Shown here: one piece after another, positions 53,093 to 62,065 of the stretch
Layout: each line of letters begins with the position of its first letter
Numbering within the stretch: the first letter of the stretch is position 1
NCBI GenBank assembly: GCA_024227995.1
Contig: CP100465.1
Span: 1,550,001 to 1,614,000, forward strand
DNA: 64,000 bases
Direction of reading: 5' to 3'
Origin: Halomicrococcus gelatinilyticus
GTDB lineage: Archaea > Halobacteriota > Halobacteria > Halobacteriales > Haladaptataceae
The notes under the pieces: generated by a model
Told to the model about the DNA's origin: nothing
The model's input: the letters and a program-made list of their open reading frames with translations, nothing else
The model's database searches: none
Position numbers and translations under genes: made by a program

Positions 53093-54778
53093 ATGCAGCC
53101 AGGGCGCTGGCTCGAACGGCGCGCGCTCGCCCTGCTCGCCGTCGCAACCAGCGCCGTGCTCGTCGTCCTCTTCTACTACCCGGTCGCCATCGTCTTCGCC
53201 GACGCGGGCGGCGTCGCGTCGTTCGTCGACGTGTTCGCCGACGAGTTCCTCGTCCGCGAGATACTCGGGTTCACGGCGTACCAGGCCGCGCTCTCGACGC
53301 TCGCCAGCGTCGCGCTCGGCCTGCCCGGCGCGTACGTCCTCTCGCGTTACGAGTTCCCGGGTCGGCGGACGGTCCGCTCGCTGACCATCCTCCCGTTCGT
53401 GATGCCCTCCATCCTCGTCGTCATCGGCTTCGTGGCCTTCTTCGGCGAGCAGGGGCTGCTGAACGACCTGCTCGGGCTCGCCGGCCTGGAGGTCGGCTCG
53501 CTGCTGTACAACCTGCCCGCGATAATCGTCGCGCACGCGTTCTACAACGCGCCGCTGGTCGCCCGGGTGACGAACGCGGCGTGGGAGAGCGTCGACGCCC
53601 GCGAGGTCGAGACCGCGCGCAGCCTCGGTGCCGGCCGGTTCCGCGCGTTCGTCGACGTGCTCGCGCCACAGCTCCTCCCGGCGGTGCTCACGGGCGCGCT
53701 GCTCACCTTCATCTTCACGTTCATGTCCTTTCCCATCGTGCTGGAGCTGGGCGGGTTCGAGTACGCCACCGTCGAGGTGTGGATCTACGGCCTCGTCCGC
53801 GACCTCGACTACGGCGAGGCGGCCACCCTCGCCGTGCTGGAGACGGCGCTGTCGCTCGCGCTGACCTACGCCTACCTCCGGTACGAGGCCCGGCAGGCGA
53901 CGGCGTCGCGCGCCGCCCGCCCGCCGGCGCGCAAGCGACTGCTGCCCGACGACCCCGCTGCGGGAGCAGCACTCGAACGCCTCGGCGTGGGCGCGTACGG
54001 CCTCGTCGTCGCCGTCGTCTTCGGCGGCCCCATCGTCGCCACCGTCGTCGAGAGCGTCACCGGCCCCGACGGGTTCACGCTCCGGTACTACGCGTTCCTC
54101 GTCGAGCGCCAGGCCACCGGCGCGGCGTTCCAGACGAAGCCGGGCGTCGCGGTCTGGAACTCGCTCGCGTTCGGCGTCGGCACCCTGCTCGTCGCGCTGC
54201 CGATGGGCGTCGTCGTCGCCGCGCTGGCCGACCGCGCCCGGTCGCGGTGGGGGCGGGCGGTCGAGGCGCTCGCGATGGCGCCGTTCGCCGTCAGCGGCGT
54301 GATGGTCGGCCTCGGGATGCTCCGCGGTCTCGTCTTCGGCGTTCCGCTGCCCGTCGTCGGCCGGATTCGGGTCGGCGGCGCGCTCGCCATCGTCGCCGCC
54401 CACGCCGTCGCGGCCTACCCCTTCGTCGTCCGGAGCGTCGGCCCGATGCTCGGCACCGTCGACCGCCGGACCGTCGAGTCCGCGCGGGCGCTCGGCGCGA
54501 CGCGGTTCCGGGCGCTGCTCGACGTCGAACTGCCGCTCGTGGCGGCGGGCGTCGTCGCCGGCGCGGCGTTCGCGTTCGCCATCAGCATCGGCGAGTTCGA
54601 CTCGACAGTTATTCTTGCCACGGGGAGCACGAGCTACACGATGCCGGTCGCCGTCGAGCGCTACCTGGGCAACCGCACGCTCGGACCAGCCACCGCGATG
54701 GGGACGGTGCTGCTCGTCGTCACCGCCGTGAGCTTCGTCGTCGTCGACCGACTCGGCGGGCGGTGGGAGTATGGTTGA
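53093..54778 (+). CDS. thiP: Thiamine-type ABC transporter permease (fused halves)
   Basis: A 561-residue membrane protein with about 12 helices in two homologous halves, as in ThiP and ferric-iron permeases. Two EAA loops are seen: ARSLGAGRFRAFVDVLAPQL and ARALGATRFRALLDVELPLV. Each contacts the ATPase. The ATG abuts the thiB stop with no spacer. Its 3' end overlaps the ATPase gene by 8 nt. Confidence 0.9.
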   Translation: MQPGRWLERRALALLAVATSAVLVVLFYYPVAIVFADAGGVASFVDVFADEFLVREILGFTAYQAALSTLASVALGLPGAYVLSRYEFPGRRTVRSLTILPFVMPSILVVIGFVAFFGEQGLLNDLLGLAGLEVGSLLYNLPAIIVAHAFYNAPLVARVTNAAWESVDAREVETARSLGAGRFRAFVDVLAPQLLPAVLTGALLTFIFTFMSFPIVLELGGFEYATVEVWIYGLVRDLDYGEAATLAVLETALSLALTYAYLRYEARQATASRAARPPARKRLLPDDPAAGAALERLGVGAYGLVVAVVFGGPIVATVVESVTGPDGFTLRYYAFLVERQATGAAFQTKPGVAVWNSLAFGVGTLLVALPMGVVVAALADRARSRWGRAVEALAMAPFAVSGVMVGLGMLRGLVFGVPLPVVGRIRVGGALAIVAAHAVAAYPFVVRSVGPMLGTVDRRTVESARALGATRFRALLDVELPLVAAGVVAGAAFAFAISIGEFDSTVILATGSTSYTMPVAVERYLGNRTLGPATAMGTVLLVVTAVSFVVVDRLGGRWEYG

Positions 54779-55874
54779 GGTCCACCTCGACGGCGTGGGG
54801 AAGGCGTACGACGACGTGGCCGCGCTGGAGGACGTGACCCTCCACGTCGACGACGGCGAGTTCTTCACGCTCGTCGGCCCCTCGGGCTGCGGGAAGACGA
54901 CCACGCTCCGGGCCGTCGCCGGGTTCGAACCCCCGACGCGGGGGACGGTTTGCTTCGGCGACCGCGACATGGCCGGCGTCCCGCCGGAGGACCGCGACGT
55001 GGGCATCGTCTTCCAGAACTACGCCCTCTTCCCGCACATGACCGTCGCGGAGAACGTCGGCTACGGCCTGCGGTTCCGCGACCCGCCCGGCGCGCGGACG
55101 CCCGACGAGCGCGTCGCGGAACTGCTGGAACTGGTCGACCTCGGCGGCCTCGGCGACCGCGACCCCGAGGAGCTGTCGGGCGGCCAGCGCCAGCGGGTCG
55201 CGCTCGCGCGGGCGATCGCCCCCGGGCCGGACCTCCTGTTGCTGGACGAACCGATGAGCGCGCTCGACGCCCGTCTTCGAGAGAGCCTGCGGACGCAGGT
55301 TCGGGCCATCCAGTCCGACCTCGACATCACGACCATCTACGTCACCCACGACCAGGAGGAGGCGCTCGCGGTCAGCGACCGCGTGGCTGTGATGCGCGAC
55401 GGACGGGTCGAACAGGTCGGGTCACCGGAGGCGGTCTACCGCAACCCCGACTCGCGGTTCGTCGCCGAGTTCCTCGGCGAGAACAACGTCTTCGACGGGC
55501 GCGTCGTCGCGGACGGCCCGGCCGGGGTGCGAGTCGCGGTCGGCGACCGGGAGTTCGTCGTCCCGGGCACCGGCGCGCCGGGCGAGCGCCTGACCTTCTG
55601 CGTCCGTCCCGAGCAGTTGCGCCTCGGGGGCGTTGCCGAGCGGGGCTCGGCAGCTCACCAGACGGAGTCCGGTGGCGGCGAGAACCAGTTCGACGCCAGC
55701 GTGGAGACGGTCGAATTCCTCGGCGAGGCGTTCCGCGTCCACCTCGACTGGGACGGCCGCCAGGTCACGCTCCGCGTACCGGAGGAACCCGACGGCGAGA
55801 CCGTCCGCGTCGGATTCGACGCGAGCGACGTCCACGTCATCGAGACCGCCGACGTGGCGACGCCGTCGCGCTGA
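54771..55874 (+). CDS. ABC transporter ATP-binding protein (thiamine-type system)
   Basis: A 367-residue ATPase. Walker A GPSGCGKT at 36-43; Q-loop FQNYALFPHM; signature LSGGQRQRVALARAIAPGPD; Walker B LLLLDEPMSALD; H-loop TIYVTHDQEEALA. The C-terminal TOBE domain (about 240-360) is longer than in ThiQ and resembles PotA/MalK-type ATPases, so it may be a regulatory domain. It is translationally coupled to the permease. The stop codon abuts the convergent cupredoxin gene (TGATCA). Confidence 0.92.
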   Translation: MVEVHLDGVGKAYDDVAALEDVTLHVDDGEFFTLVGPSGCGKTTTLRAVAGFEPPTRGTVCFGDRDMAGVPPEDRDVGIVFQNYALFPHMTVAENVGYGLRFRDPPGARTPDERVAELLELVDLGGLGDRDPEELSGGQRQRVALARAIAPGPDLLLLDEPMSALDARLRESLRTQVRAIQSDLDITTIYVTHDQEEALAVSDRVAVMRDGRVEQVGSPEAVYRNPDSRFVAEFLGENNVFDGRVVADGPAGVRVAVGDREFVVPGTGAPGERLTFCVRPEQLRLGGVAERGSAAHQTESGGGENQFDASVETVEFLGEAFRVHLDWDGRQVTLRVPEEPDGETVRVGFDASDVHVIETADVATPSR

Positions 55875-56771
55875 TCAGTAGCCGTCCGTCGTATCGGTGG
55901 TTCGCGTCGTATCGGTGAACCCGTCCGTCCCTCTCGTCCCCGTCGTATCGGTGAACCCGTCCGTCCCTCTCGTCCCCGTCGTATCGGTGAACCCGTCCGT
56001 CCCTCTCGTCCCCGTCGTATCGGTGAACCCGTCCGTCCCTCTCGTCCCCGTCGTATCGGTGAACCCGTCCGTCCCTCTCGTCCCCGTCGTATCGGTGAAC
56101 CCGTCCGTCCCTCTCGTCCCCGTCGTGTCCGTGAATCCGTCTGTCCCGCGCGTCCCCGTCGTGTCCGTGAATCCGTCTGTCCCGCGCGTCCCTCTTGTCG
56201 TGTCCGTCTCTCTCGTCGTGAACGTCGCCGTTCCTCCGCCGCCGAAGGTGATGTTCCCGCGCATCTGGTCGGGATGGAACCGGCAGCGGTAGCGACGCAT
56301 TCGGTCGGTCGCCTGGAACGTAACTTCCCGTTTCTCCCCCCGCTGGGACGACGGTTCCGTCTCCGCCAGCACGACGCCGTCCTCGCCGCCGCGCTCGCCG
56401 ATGATCTGGAACTGGTGTCGCGCCCCGTCCAGGTTCACCCAGACGACCCGATGCTGGGAGCCCACGTCGAGGTCGATGTTCGGGTTCTCCGTCCGTTCGA
56501 TGAGTCGCGGTTCCAGTCCGAGCCAGTAGTCGACGCGACCACCGAGGATGGTGACCTGTCCCTCGCCGGTCACCGTCCCCGTCTCCGTCCCCTCGGTAGT
56601 CTCCGTCGTGTTCGTCTCAGTCGTGTTCGTCGCCGTCGTCTCGGTGTCGCCGTCCTGTGCGCCCGCCAGGCTGCCGAGGACGCCGACGCCCGCGACGGCC
56701 CCCGCTGCTCGCAGGAGCGACCGACGGTCCGATTTCGGTGAATCCTCTCGTGTCATCGTTTTCCCCACCAT
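55875..56771 (-). CDS. Tat-exported cupredoxin with 12-residue C-terminal repeats
   Basis: A 298-residue precursor. RRSLLRAAGAVAGVGVLGSL is a Tat signal; a Thr/Glu-rich linker follows (45-68). The cupredoxin domain (70-180) has type-1 copper ligands His119 (GARHQFQII), Cys163, His166 and Met170 (YRCRFHPDQM). It is related to halocyanin/plastocyanin electron carriers. The last 100 residues are eight copies of a 12-residue unit RGTDGFTDTTGT, a Thr-rich stalk likely to be surface-exposed or glycosylated. ATG 56771 is favoured by GGTTTTTCCC about 26 nt upstream; ATG 56756 is the alternative. Confidence 0.85.
   Translation of the reverse strand: MVGKTMTREDSPKSDRRSLLRAAGAVAGVGVLGSLAGAQDGDTETTATNTTETNTTETTEGTETGTVTGEGQVTILGGRVDYWLGLEPRLIERTENPNIDLDVGSQHRVVWVNLDGARHQFQIIGERGGEDGVVLAETEPSSQRGEKREVTFQATDRMRRYRCRFHPDQMRGNITFGGGGTATFTTRETDTTRGTRGTDGFTDTTGTRGTDGFTDTTGTRGTDGFTDTTGTRGTDGFTDTTGTRGTDGFTDTTGTRGTDGFTDTTGTRGTDGFTDTTGTRGTDGFTDTTRTTDTTDGY
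55909..56196. repeat. Minisatellite: eight 36-bp repeats in the cupredoxin gene
   Basis: Unit GTATCGGTGAACCCGTCCGT plus 16 more bases, tandem from 55909 at 36-nt spacing. Units 1-6 are essentially identical at DNA level; units 7-8 (56125-56196) have diverged (GTGTCCGTGAATCCGTCTGT). They encode the 12-residue repeat on the minus strand. The identity of the inner units shows recent expansion. Confidence 0.95.
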
Positions 56772-56880
56772 CGGAACGGCTACGACAGGGAAAAACCGGC
56801 CACACCGTTCGACTCGACAACCGGGGATTGAATCACGGTTGTGAACGTTGGCGGCGCACGTCGCCGGGCGTGCTGTCCGT

Positions 56881-59220
56881 TCAGCCCCAGAACCGGTCGA
56901 GGCCGAGCGAGAGCATGTCGGCGCTCACGGGCTGGAACTCCTCGCGCTCGGTCTCGGGGAGGAACTCGCGGACGCTGTCCCAGCTGTCGCGGGCGTACCG
57001 GGAGTCGACGAGCACGCGGACGCCCTCCTCGTCGGGGCCGCGGATGACCCGGCCGAGCGCCTGGCGGGCCTTCCGGACGGCCGGGACGGTGAGGGCGTAG
57101 GTGAAGCCGTCGCCGAAGACGCGCTCGTAGGCGGTCCGGACCGCCTTCGTCCGGGGGCTGGCGGTGTTGATGATGGGGACGCCGCAGACGACCGCGGCCT
57201 TCAGGCGGTCGCCGCGGTAGTCGACGCCCTCGGTGAGCGTCCCCCGGAGGCTGGTGACCAGCACCTTCGACTCGCCGGCGAAGAAGTCGTCCTTCAGCGC
57301 CTCGGTGGCGTCGTCGCCGCTGCTCTCGTCGAGCAGCACCGGCTTGTCAACGAGGTCGCGCAGCGTCTCGGCGGCCCACTCCGCCTCGGCGTAGTTCGGC
57401 ATCCCCACGAGCACGTTGCCGGGCGAGCGCGCGACGTCACGGATGGCGTCGGCGTACACCTGCCGTGCCTGCGTCTCGTCTCCAGGTGCGCCCCGGTTGT
57501 CGTAGGTGAACTTCGGCGCGTCCACGGCGAAGCTCTCCCGGTTTTCCTCGGGGAAGTTCAGCCCGTACGTCCGCTCGACGACGGGCCGGCCCTCGCGTTC
57601 GAGGTGGGCGAGGCCGGACACCTCCTCGAACACGTCCAGCGGCGCCAGCGTCGCACTCATCAGCACGCCACCGCCGAACTCCGCGAGTTGCTCGCCGATG
57701 GCGTCGCTGGGGACGCAGTTCTGCATGGCGAGGTGGGCGTTGTACGCGCGCCGCCAGGAGTCGTCGGGCTCCATGTCGTTCCACGTTCGTTCGAGTTCGA
57801 TCTCCCGGAAGTAGTGCTCGTGGTCGTTGCGGTACCACTCGCCGAGGACGCGACCCGCCGCCGGCGCGGCCCGCTCTTTGTCGACGGACTCGCCCTCCTC
57901 GGCCTCCGCCTCGTTCAGGATGCGCGCGACGACGGCACCGACGGGCTCCGCGCGCGCCCACGTCCCGCCGTCGTACCCCGCCTCCTCGGCCCACTCGGAG
58001 ATGGCGTCCTGGCCCGGTTCGGTCGGGTCGCGGAGCGGAATCTCGGCGTCCGGCAGGTCGGCGAGGTTCGCCTTCCAGCCGCGGTGTTCGCGTTCGAGGA
58101 AGGCGGTGACGCGGCGGTCGAGTTCCTCCCGGAGGTCCCGGAGGAAGTCGCGGACCTCCTTCAGTTCCCGGAGCGTGACGCCGGCGTCCTCCAGCTCCGC
58201 CCGCACGAGGTCGGCGTCGGCGGTCGTCGACGACGTCGTGCGGTCGTCGAACTCGACCGGCTGGATGGCCCGCGTCAGTTCGGACTCGGCGTCCCGGAGC
58301 GTGGCGTCGCCGACGGACTCGCTGACGAGGTCGCGGACGCGCGGTTCGAGCATGTGCGCCTCGTCGCAGACGACGAACGTCGAGTCGTCGAGCAGCGCAC
58401 CGGTGAAGGTGGCGGTCGTGACGGGGTCGAAGGCGTGATAGTAGTTGCCGACGACGACCTCGACGTCGGGGAGCAACGCGCCCATCATCGAGTGCGGGCA
58501 GGTACCGTGCTGGACCGAGAGCCCGACGAGGTCCTCCGGCTCGATGAGCCCCACGTCGTCGAAGGCGAACGGGACGGCCTCCACGGGGTCGCCGTCCTCC
58601 GGCAGGTCGTCGAGGAACTGCGCGTAGAAGGGGCAGTACTCCGTATCGTCGTACTCGGGCATCTCCGGCGGGTAGGGCGTCGGCTCGCCCGCCGTCTCGA
58701 GGTAGGTCGCGCCGCCGCCGCTGCGGCCGGAGTCGGCGAGGCCGGTCTGCTGGCGGCGCGCCCGCGTGGCGAGGTTCTGGGCGGTCGTCGACCCGCCCTC
58801 GCCGACGAGGTCGCCGGTGTGCTCGCGCAGCGACTCGCAGCGCTCGTAGACGTTGTCCTCGTCGATGCCGCCCGCGTTCTCGCGGTTGTACGGGCAGACG
58901 TCGGCCTTCCCGACCATCGTCAGGCCCGAGACCGACTTGTAGTCGTCGGGCAGGTTCGCGTTGATGGTCCGGAGGTCCTCCTCGAACTGGCGGAGCTGCT
59001 GTTTGACGCTGGTCAGCACGAGCACGCGCTCGTAGTCGCTGTCGGGGTCGCGCACGAGGTCGATGCCCGCCGTGAGCGCGAGCATGGTCTTGCCAGTGCC
59101 GCAGGCGCCCTCGACGACGGTGAAGCCGCCGTCGCGGGCGGTGGCGACGGCCGTCTCGATGCCGTCCACCTGCTCGTCGTAGGGTTCCTCGTGACCGAAG
59201 ACGTCCCGCCAGTCCGACAT
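56881..59220 (-). CDS. XPD/DinG-type superfamily 2 DNA helicase
   Basis: A 779-residue Rad3-family helicase. Walker A GACGTGKTMLA in the N-terminal part and DEAH box VVCDEAHML. The Cys set for a [4Fe-4S] cluster is present: DVCPYN, ERCESL, EYCPFY and GTCPHS. C-terminal motifs: LTSLRGTLTEGVDYRGD and QALGRVIRGPDEEG. Such 5'-3' helicases act in repair and recombination. ATG 59220 is chosen; the longer frame is Arg-rich. The protein is typical of haloarchaeal Rad3/DinG relatives and lies alone. Confidence 0.9.
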   Translation of the reverse strand: MSDWRDVFGHEEPYDEQVDGIETAVATARDGGFTVVEGACGTGKTMLALTAGIDLVRDPDSDYERVLVLTSVKQQLRQFEEDLRTINANLPDDYKSVSGLTMVGKADVCPYNRENAGGIDEDNVYERCESLREHTGDLVGEGGSTTAQNLATRARRQQTGLADSGRSGGGATYLETAGEPTPYPPEMPEYDDTEYCPFYAQFLDDLPEDGDPVEAVPFAFDDVGLIEPEDLVGLSVQHGTCPHSMMGALLPDVEVVVGNYYHAFDPVTTATFTGALLDDSTFVVCDEAHMLEPRVRDLVSESVGDATLRDAESELTRAIQPVEFDDRTTSSTTADADLVRAELEDAGVTLRELKEVRDFLRDLREELDRRVTAFLEREHRGWKANLADLPDAEIPLRDPTEPGQDAISEWAEEAGYDGGTWARAEPVGAVVARILNEAEAEEGESVDKERAAPAAGRVLGEWYRNDHEHYFREIELERTWNDMEPDDSWRRAYNAHLAMQNCVPSDAIGEQLAEFGGGVLMSATLAPLDVFEEVSGLAHLEREGRPVVERTYGLNFPEENRESFAVDAPKFTYDNRGAPGDETQARQVYADAIRDVARSPGNVLVGMPNYAEAEWAAETLRDLVDKPVLLDESSGDDATEALKDDFFAGESKVLVTSLRGTLTEGVDYRGDRLKAAVVCGVPIINTASPRTKAVRTAYERVFGDGFTYALTVPAVRKARQALGRVIRGPDEEGVRVLVDSRYARDSWDSVREFLPETEREEFQPVSADMLSLGLDRFWG

Positions 59221-59422
59221 CGTTCGTTCCTCGCGCCCCCGTCGCTTAGGGCTGTTGAACTGGAGTGGTCCCGGCATGCTACTTAAGTTCGGGGTGCCGT
59301 CGGACGGAGGACAGCCGCGACGGCGGTGTCGTCCCGTCGGTGATGACGTGTCACGCCGTCGCCGCCGCTCGTCGGGGTCACCTGGTGAACGTTTTTGTGC
59401 AGTCGCCGTCTGGTCGCGGACG

Positions 59423-59515
59423 TTGTTCGTCGTGGTGCCCATCTACTTCGTCTACAACGCGCTCGTTCTCGCCAGCGGAGACGCCGACGATTACGCGGCC
59501 CCAGAAGACGGGTGA
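59423..59515 (+). CDS. Possible 30-residue membrane peptide
   Basis: A TTG-initiated ORF about 27 nt after a GTTTTTGTG box. The encoded FVVVPIYFVYNALVLASGD is hydrophobic, followed by a short acidic tail. Such tiny single-pass proteins occur in haloarchaea. The evidence is only hydrophobicity and promoter spacing. Confidence 0.3.
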   Translation: MFVVVPIYFVYNALVLASGDADDYAAPEDG

Positions 59516-59547
59516 GCGTCGTCGCGATCAGCGCCGCGAGCGCGTCG

Positions 59548-59820
59548 TCACTGTCGCGACCGCCGGAGCACTTCGAGGACACCGAACGCGACCACGAAGC
59601 CTGCTGCACCGGGAAGCGCAGCGTCGCCGGCCCGGTCGAGGAAGTGGACGGTGAGTCCGCCGGTGGTCCCTCGCAGGAGGACGCCGAACGCGCCGTCGGC
59701 GAACCGATTCTCCAGTTCGACGGAGTCGACCAGAGAGAGGGCGACGAACGCGACGAGCGCCCAGCCGGCTCCGAGCACCGAGGGCGGCAGGGAGGAAAGC
59801 AGAAGTTGGAGTCCTGTCAC
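59548..59820 (-). CDS. Small membrane protein (90 aa)
   Basis: A 90-residue protein starting at GTG 59820. It has two or three hydrophobic segments (LGAGWALVAFVALSLVDSVE and GAAGFVVAFGVLEVL), separated by a polar loop (ENRFADGAFGVLLRGTTGG). A GTATTAG box is about 33 nt upstream. Not recognised; short membrane proteins of this kind are often haloarchaea-specific. Confidence 0.55.
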   Translation of the reverse strand: MTGLQLLLSSLPPSVLGAGWALVAFVALSLVDSVELENRFADGAFGVLLRGTTGGLTVHFLDRAGDAALPGAAGFVVAFGVLEVLRRSRQ

Positions 59821-59996
59821 GTGTCTGGACGAGTGTGGCGGGGGCAGGGTCTAATACCCCGTGGGAGTAGTCCAGGTCGGTGGGGAGCGGAGGGCGTGGC
59901 GGCGACGTTTTCCGACGCCGGGAGCGGGCGGGGCCAGAACGGCGGCGACCTGCCGACAGCGGAATCGTTACCCGACTGGCCCGCCAACGACCGGGC

Positions 59997-60554
59997 ATGA
60001 CCACGACGTTCGACGAGGAGGGCTGGCGGACCGAGCTGGAGGGCCACCGCGAGGAGAAGGACGAGTTCTTCGCCGACCACCCGCAGTCGCCCATCCCGCC
60101 GGAACACCGCGACGACTTCGACGGGCTGTCGTACTTCGACCCGGACGCGGACTACCGCGTGACGGCGACGGTCGAGACTCACGAGGAGCCCGACCCGGTG
60201 GAGATGGAGACGACGGGCGGGCGGCCGCAACGCTACCTCCGGACGGCGACGCTGCACTTCGACGTCGACGGCGAGGCGTGTTCGCTGGCCGTCTACAGCC
60301 GCGAGGACCAGGACTCGCTGTTCGTCCCGTTCCGGGACAAGACGACCGGCCAGCAGACCTACGAGAACGGCCGCTACCTCGAACTCCACCCTGACGGGGA
60401 ACTGGCGGACGGCGACGACGTCGTCGTCGACTTCAACCTCGCCTACTCGCCGTTCTGCGCGTTCAGCGAGACGTTCTCGTGCCCGCTGCCGCCGGAGGAG
60501 AACTGGCTGGACGTCGAGGTCCGCGCGGGCGAACGGACCTGGCGTCCGAACTGA
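59997..60554 (+). CDS. DUF1684 domain protein
   Basis: A 185-residue protein. GWRTELEGHREEKDEFFADH, SPIPPEHRDDFDGLSYFDPD and the final FNLAYSPFCAFSETFSCPLP with a PxxEN tail are typical of DUF1684. The family is found in bacteria and haloarchaea and its biochemical role is unknown. ATG 59997 is chosen because upstream residues are basic shadow sequence. It is the only real gene of this stretch on the plus strand before the zinc mini-protein. Confidence 0.82.
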   Translation: MTTTFDEEGWRTELEGHREEKDEFFADHPQSPIPPEHRDDFDGLSYFDPDADYRVTATVETHEEPDPVEMETTGGRPQRYLRTATLHFDVDGEACSLAVYSREDQDSLFVPFRDKTTGQQTYENGRYLELHPDGELADGDDVVVDFNLAYSPFCAFSETFSCPLPPEENWLDVEVRAGERTWRPN

Positions 60555-60611
60555 CCTGGCGGCCCCGTCGGACGTATCGGGCGCGACACCCGACCCAGAC
60601 CCGTTTTTCTC

Positions 60612-60632
60612 CACTCGAAACGAGGGGGTTCG
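60612..60632 (+). promoter_or_regulatory. ORB-like G-string element, copy 2
   Basis: The 21-nt sequence CACTCGAAACGAGGGGG plus TTCG is identical to that at 42277-42297, in the same orientation and also intergenic. See finding. Confidence 0.4.
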
Positions 60633-60827
60633 AGCGCCCCAACGAGTTCGGCACAACGGGGATGTTCTCCGATGTACAAAGTGACGTGAGCGTATCCGGA
60701 GCGTGAGTGCCCACTATAGAGAAAAGTATTTTCTCGAAAGCCGAAATTGGGCGAGATTCTGGAAAGGATTTTTGATGGAGTGTGTCCAAGACTTTACTGC
60801 TGGCGGCACCACCGCCGGCCACCAGGT

Positions 60828-60977
60828 ATGCCAGAATGTAATCACTGTGGCGCGCACGTCTCCGAGCAGTTCGCGCGCGTCTTCGCAGACGAGAACGGTC
60901 GCGTCCGCGCCTGCCCGGACTGTTCGGCGAACGCAGGTATCGCCGAAGTAGCACGACAGCGGGCGCAGCGAGTGTAG
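60828..60977 (+). CDS. Zinc-ribbon mini-protein (49 aa)
   Basis: A 49-residue protein: PECNHCGAHVSEQFARVFAD, then CPDCSANAGIAEVARQ. Two CxxC pairs form a one-zinc site. ATG 60828 lies about 32 nt after a GACTTTACT box. It closely resembles a known type of haloarchaeal 50-residue zinc proteins of unknown function. Confidence 0.75.
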   Translation: MPECNHCGAHVSEQFARVFADENGRVRACPDCSANAGIAEVARQRAQRV

Positions 60978-61030
60978 CCAGACGTGGCGGAATCGACAGG
61001 GCAAAGTGAACCACGCGAAGCCTGTCAGGC

Positions 61031-61279
61031 GTGACCGACCACTGGGTGTACGTGCTGGAGTGCAGTGACGGCAGTTTTTATACGGGATACACGACGGACG
61101 TCGAACGGCGCGTCGCCGAACACGACGCCGGCGAGGGAGCGAAGTACACCCGGGGGCGCACGCCGGTCGAGCTCGTCCACAGCGAACGGTTCGAGACGCA
61201 GTCGGCGGCGATGTCCCGCGAGTACGAGATCAAACAGTTCGACCGCGCCGAGAAGGAGCGCCTGGTCGGCCGGGAGTAG
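61031..61279 (+). CDS. GIY-YIG nuclease-domain protein
   Basis: An 82-residue single-domain protein with GTG start 61031. HWVYVLECSDGSFYTGYTTD matches the GIY-YIG core (VYV ... YTG), and VERRVAEHDAG plus VHSERFETQSAAMSREYEIK carry the catalytic Arg and Glu. It is related to the UPF0213/YhbQ-type nucleases that may act in DNA repair. It ends 2 nt before the convergent flavodoxin-like gene. Confidence 0.88.
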   Translation: MTDHWVYVLECSDGSFYTGYTTDVERRVAEHDAGEGAKYTRGRTPVELVHSERFETQSAAMSREYEIKQFDRAEKERLVGRE

Positions 61280-61280
61280 C

Positions 61281-61859
61281 TCAGTCGTCGGCCGCCGCCT
61301 CGTCCACGGCGGCGTCGGTGACCGCCGGTTCGATGTCGGCGTACTCGACGGCCTGGCGGCCGAGCTTCCGCGTCCGCTCCTCGAGCGCGTCGTCGAGGAA
61401 CTCGCCGTCCTCGTCGAACTTGTCGGACGCGTTCCGGATGCCGACCTGGTGGGGGAGCACCCACCCGTGGACGCCACGGACTGTGATGCGCATGTGGTCG
61501 AGGGTGCTGGCGTACGACCCGCCGCCCGCCGTGGCGAGCAGGCCGACGGTCGTGTCCTCGAACTCGTCGAAGCTGCAGTAGTCGTGGACGTTGCGGAACG
61601 CCGCGGAGTACGAACCGTGGTACACCGGGCTTCCCAGGATGACCGCGTCCGCCTCCCGGATCGTGCGCTTGAGTTCCTCGGCCGCGGGCGGCGTCTCCGC
61701 GTCCGGGTCGAACACGGGGAGGTCGTACTCGCGCACGTCGAGCAGTTCCGTCCCCGCGCCCGCCTCGGCCGCCGCGTCGAGCGCGTGTTCGAGGGCGGCC
61801 CGCGTCTTGCTCTCGTCTCGCATGCTACCACAGAGGGCGACGACCGTCGGTGCGTCCAT
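61281..61859 (-). CDS. NADPH-dependent FMN reductase-like flavoprotein
   Basis: A 192-residue flavodoxin-like protein. TVVALCGSMRDESKTRAAL binds FMN phosphate; ILGSPVYHGSYSAAFRNVHD is the second FMN loop. Members reduce azo dyes, quinones or FMN. The ATG at 61859 is preceded by an in-frame GTG at 61862; GGTTAAACG is about 26-30 nt upstream, so either may be used. Confidence 0.88.
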   Translation of the reverse strand: MDAPTVVALCGSMRDESKTRAALEHALDAAAEAGAGTELLDVREYDLPVFDPDAETPPAAEELKRTIREADAVILGSPVYHGSYSAAFRNVHDYCSFDEFEDTTVGLLATAGGGSYASTLDHMRITVRGVHGWVLPHQVGIRNASDKFDEDGEFLDDALEERTRKLGRQAVEYADIEPAVTDAAVDEAAADD

Positions 61860-62065
61860 CACGTCGACCCTCCGTCCGTCGAACGTTTAACCGGCCCGTT
61901 CTCGACGCGGACGGACCGGGCGCGGATTCGCGAATCGTCCATACGCCAACGTGGTGGCGTCGCGACAAAACCCTTCCCGGAAGTCGATTTTTGTAGCCGT
62001 TGCAACAGTTGTGCTCGGAGTCGGCGCCCGCCACTGTTAACTCGTCTCACGAAGAACGGCCGCGC

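Noticed and set aside
55909..56196. Regular 36-bp repeats as a CRISPR array
   Set aside because: The units are contiguous with no spacers, lie inside a coding region and keep the protein frame. No cas gene is present.
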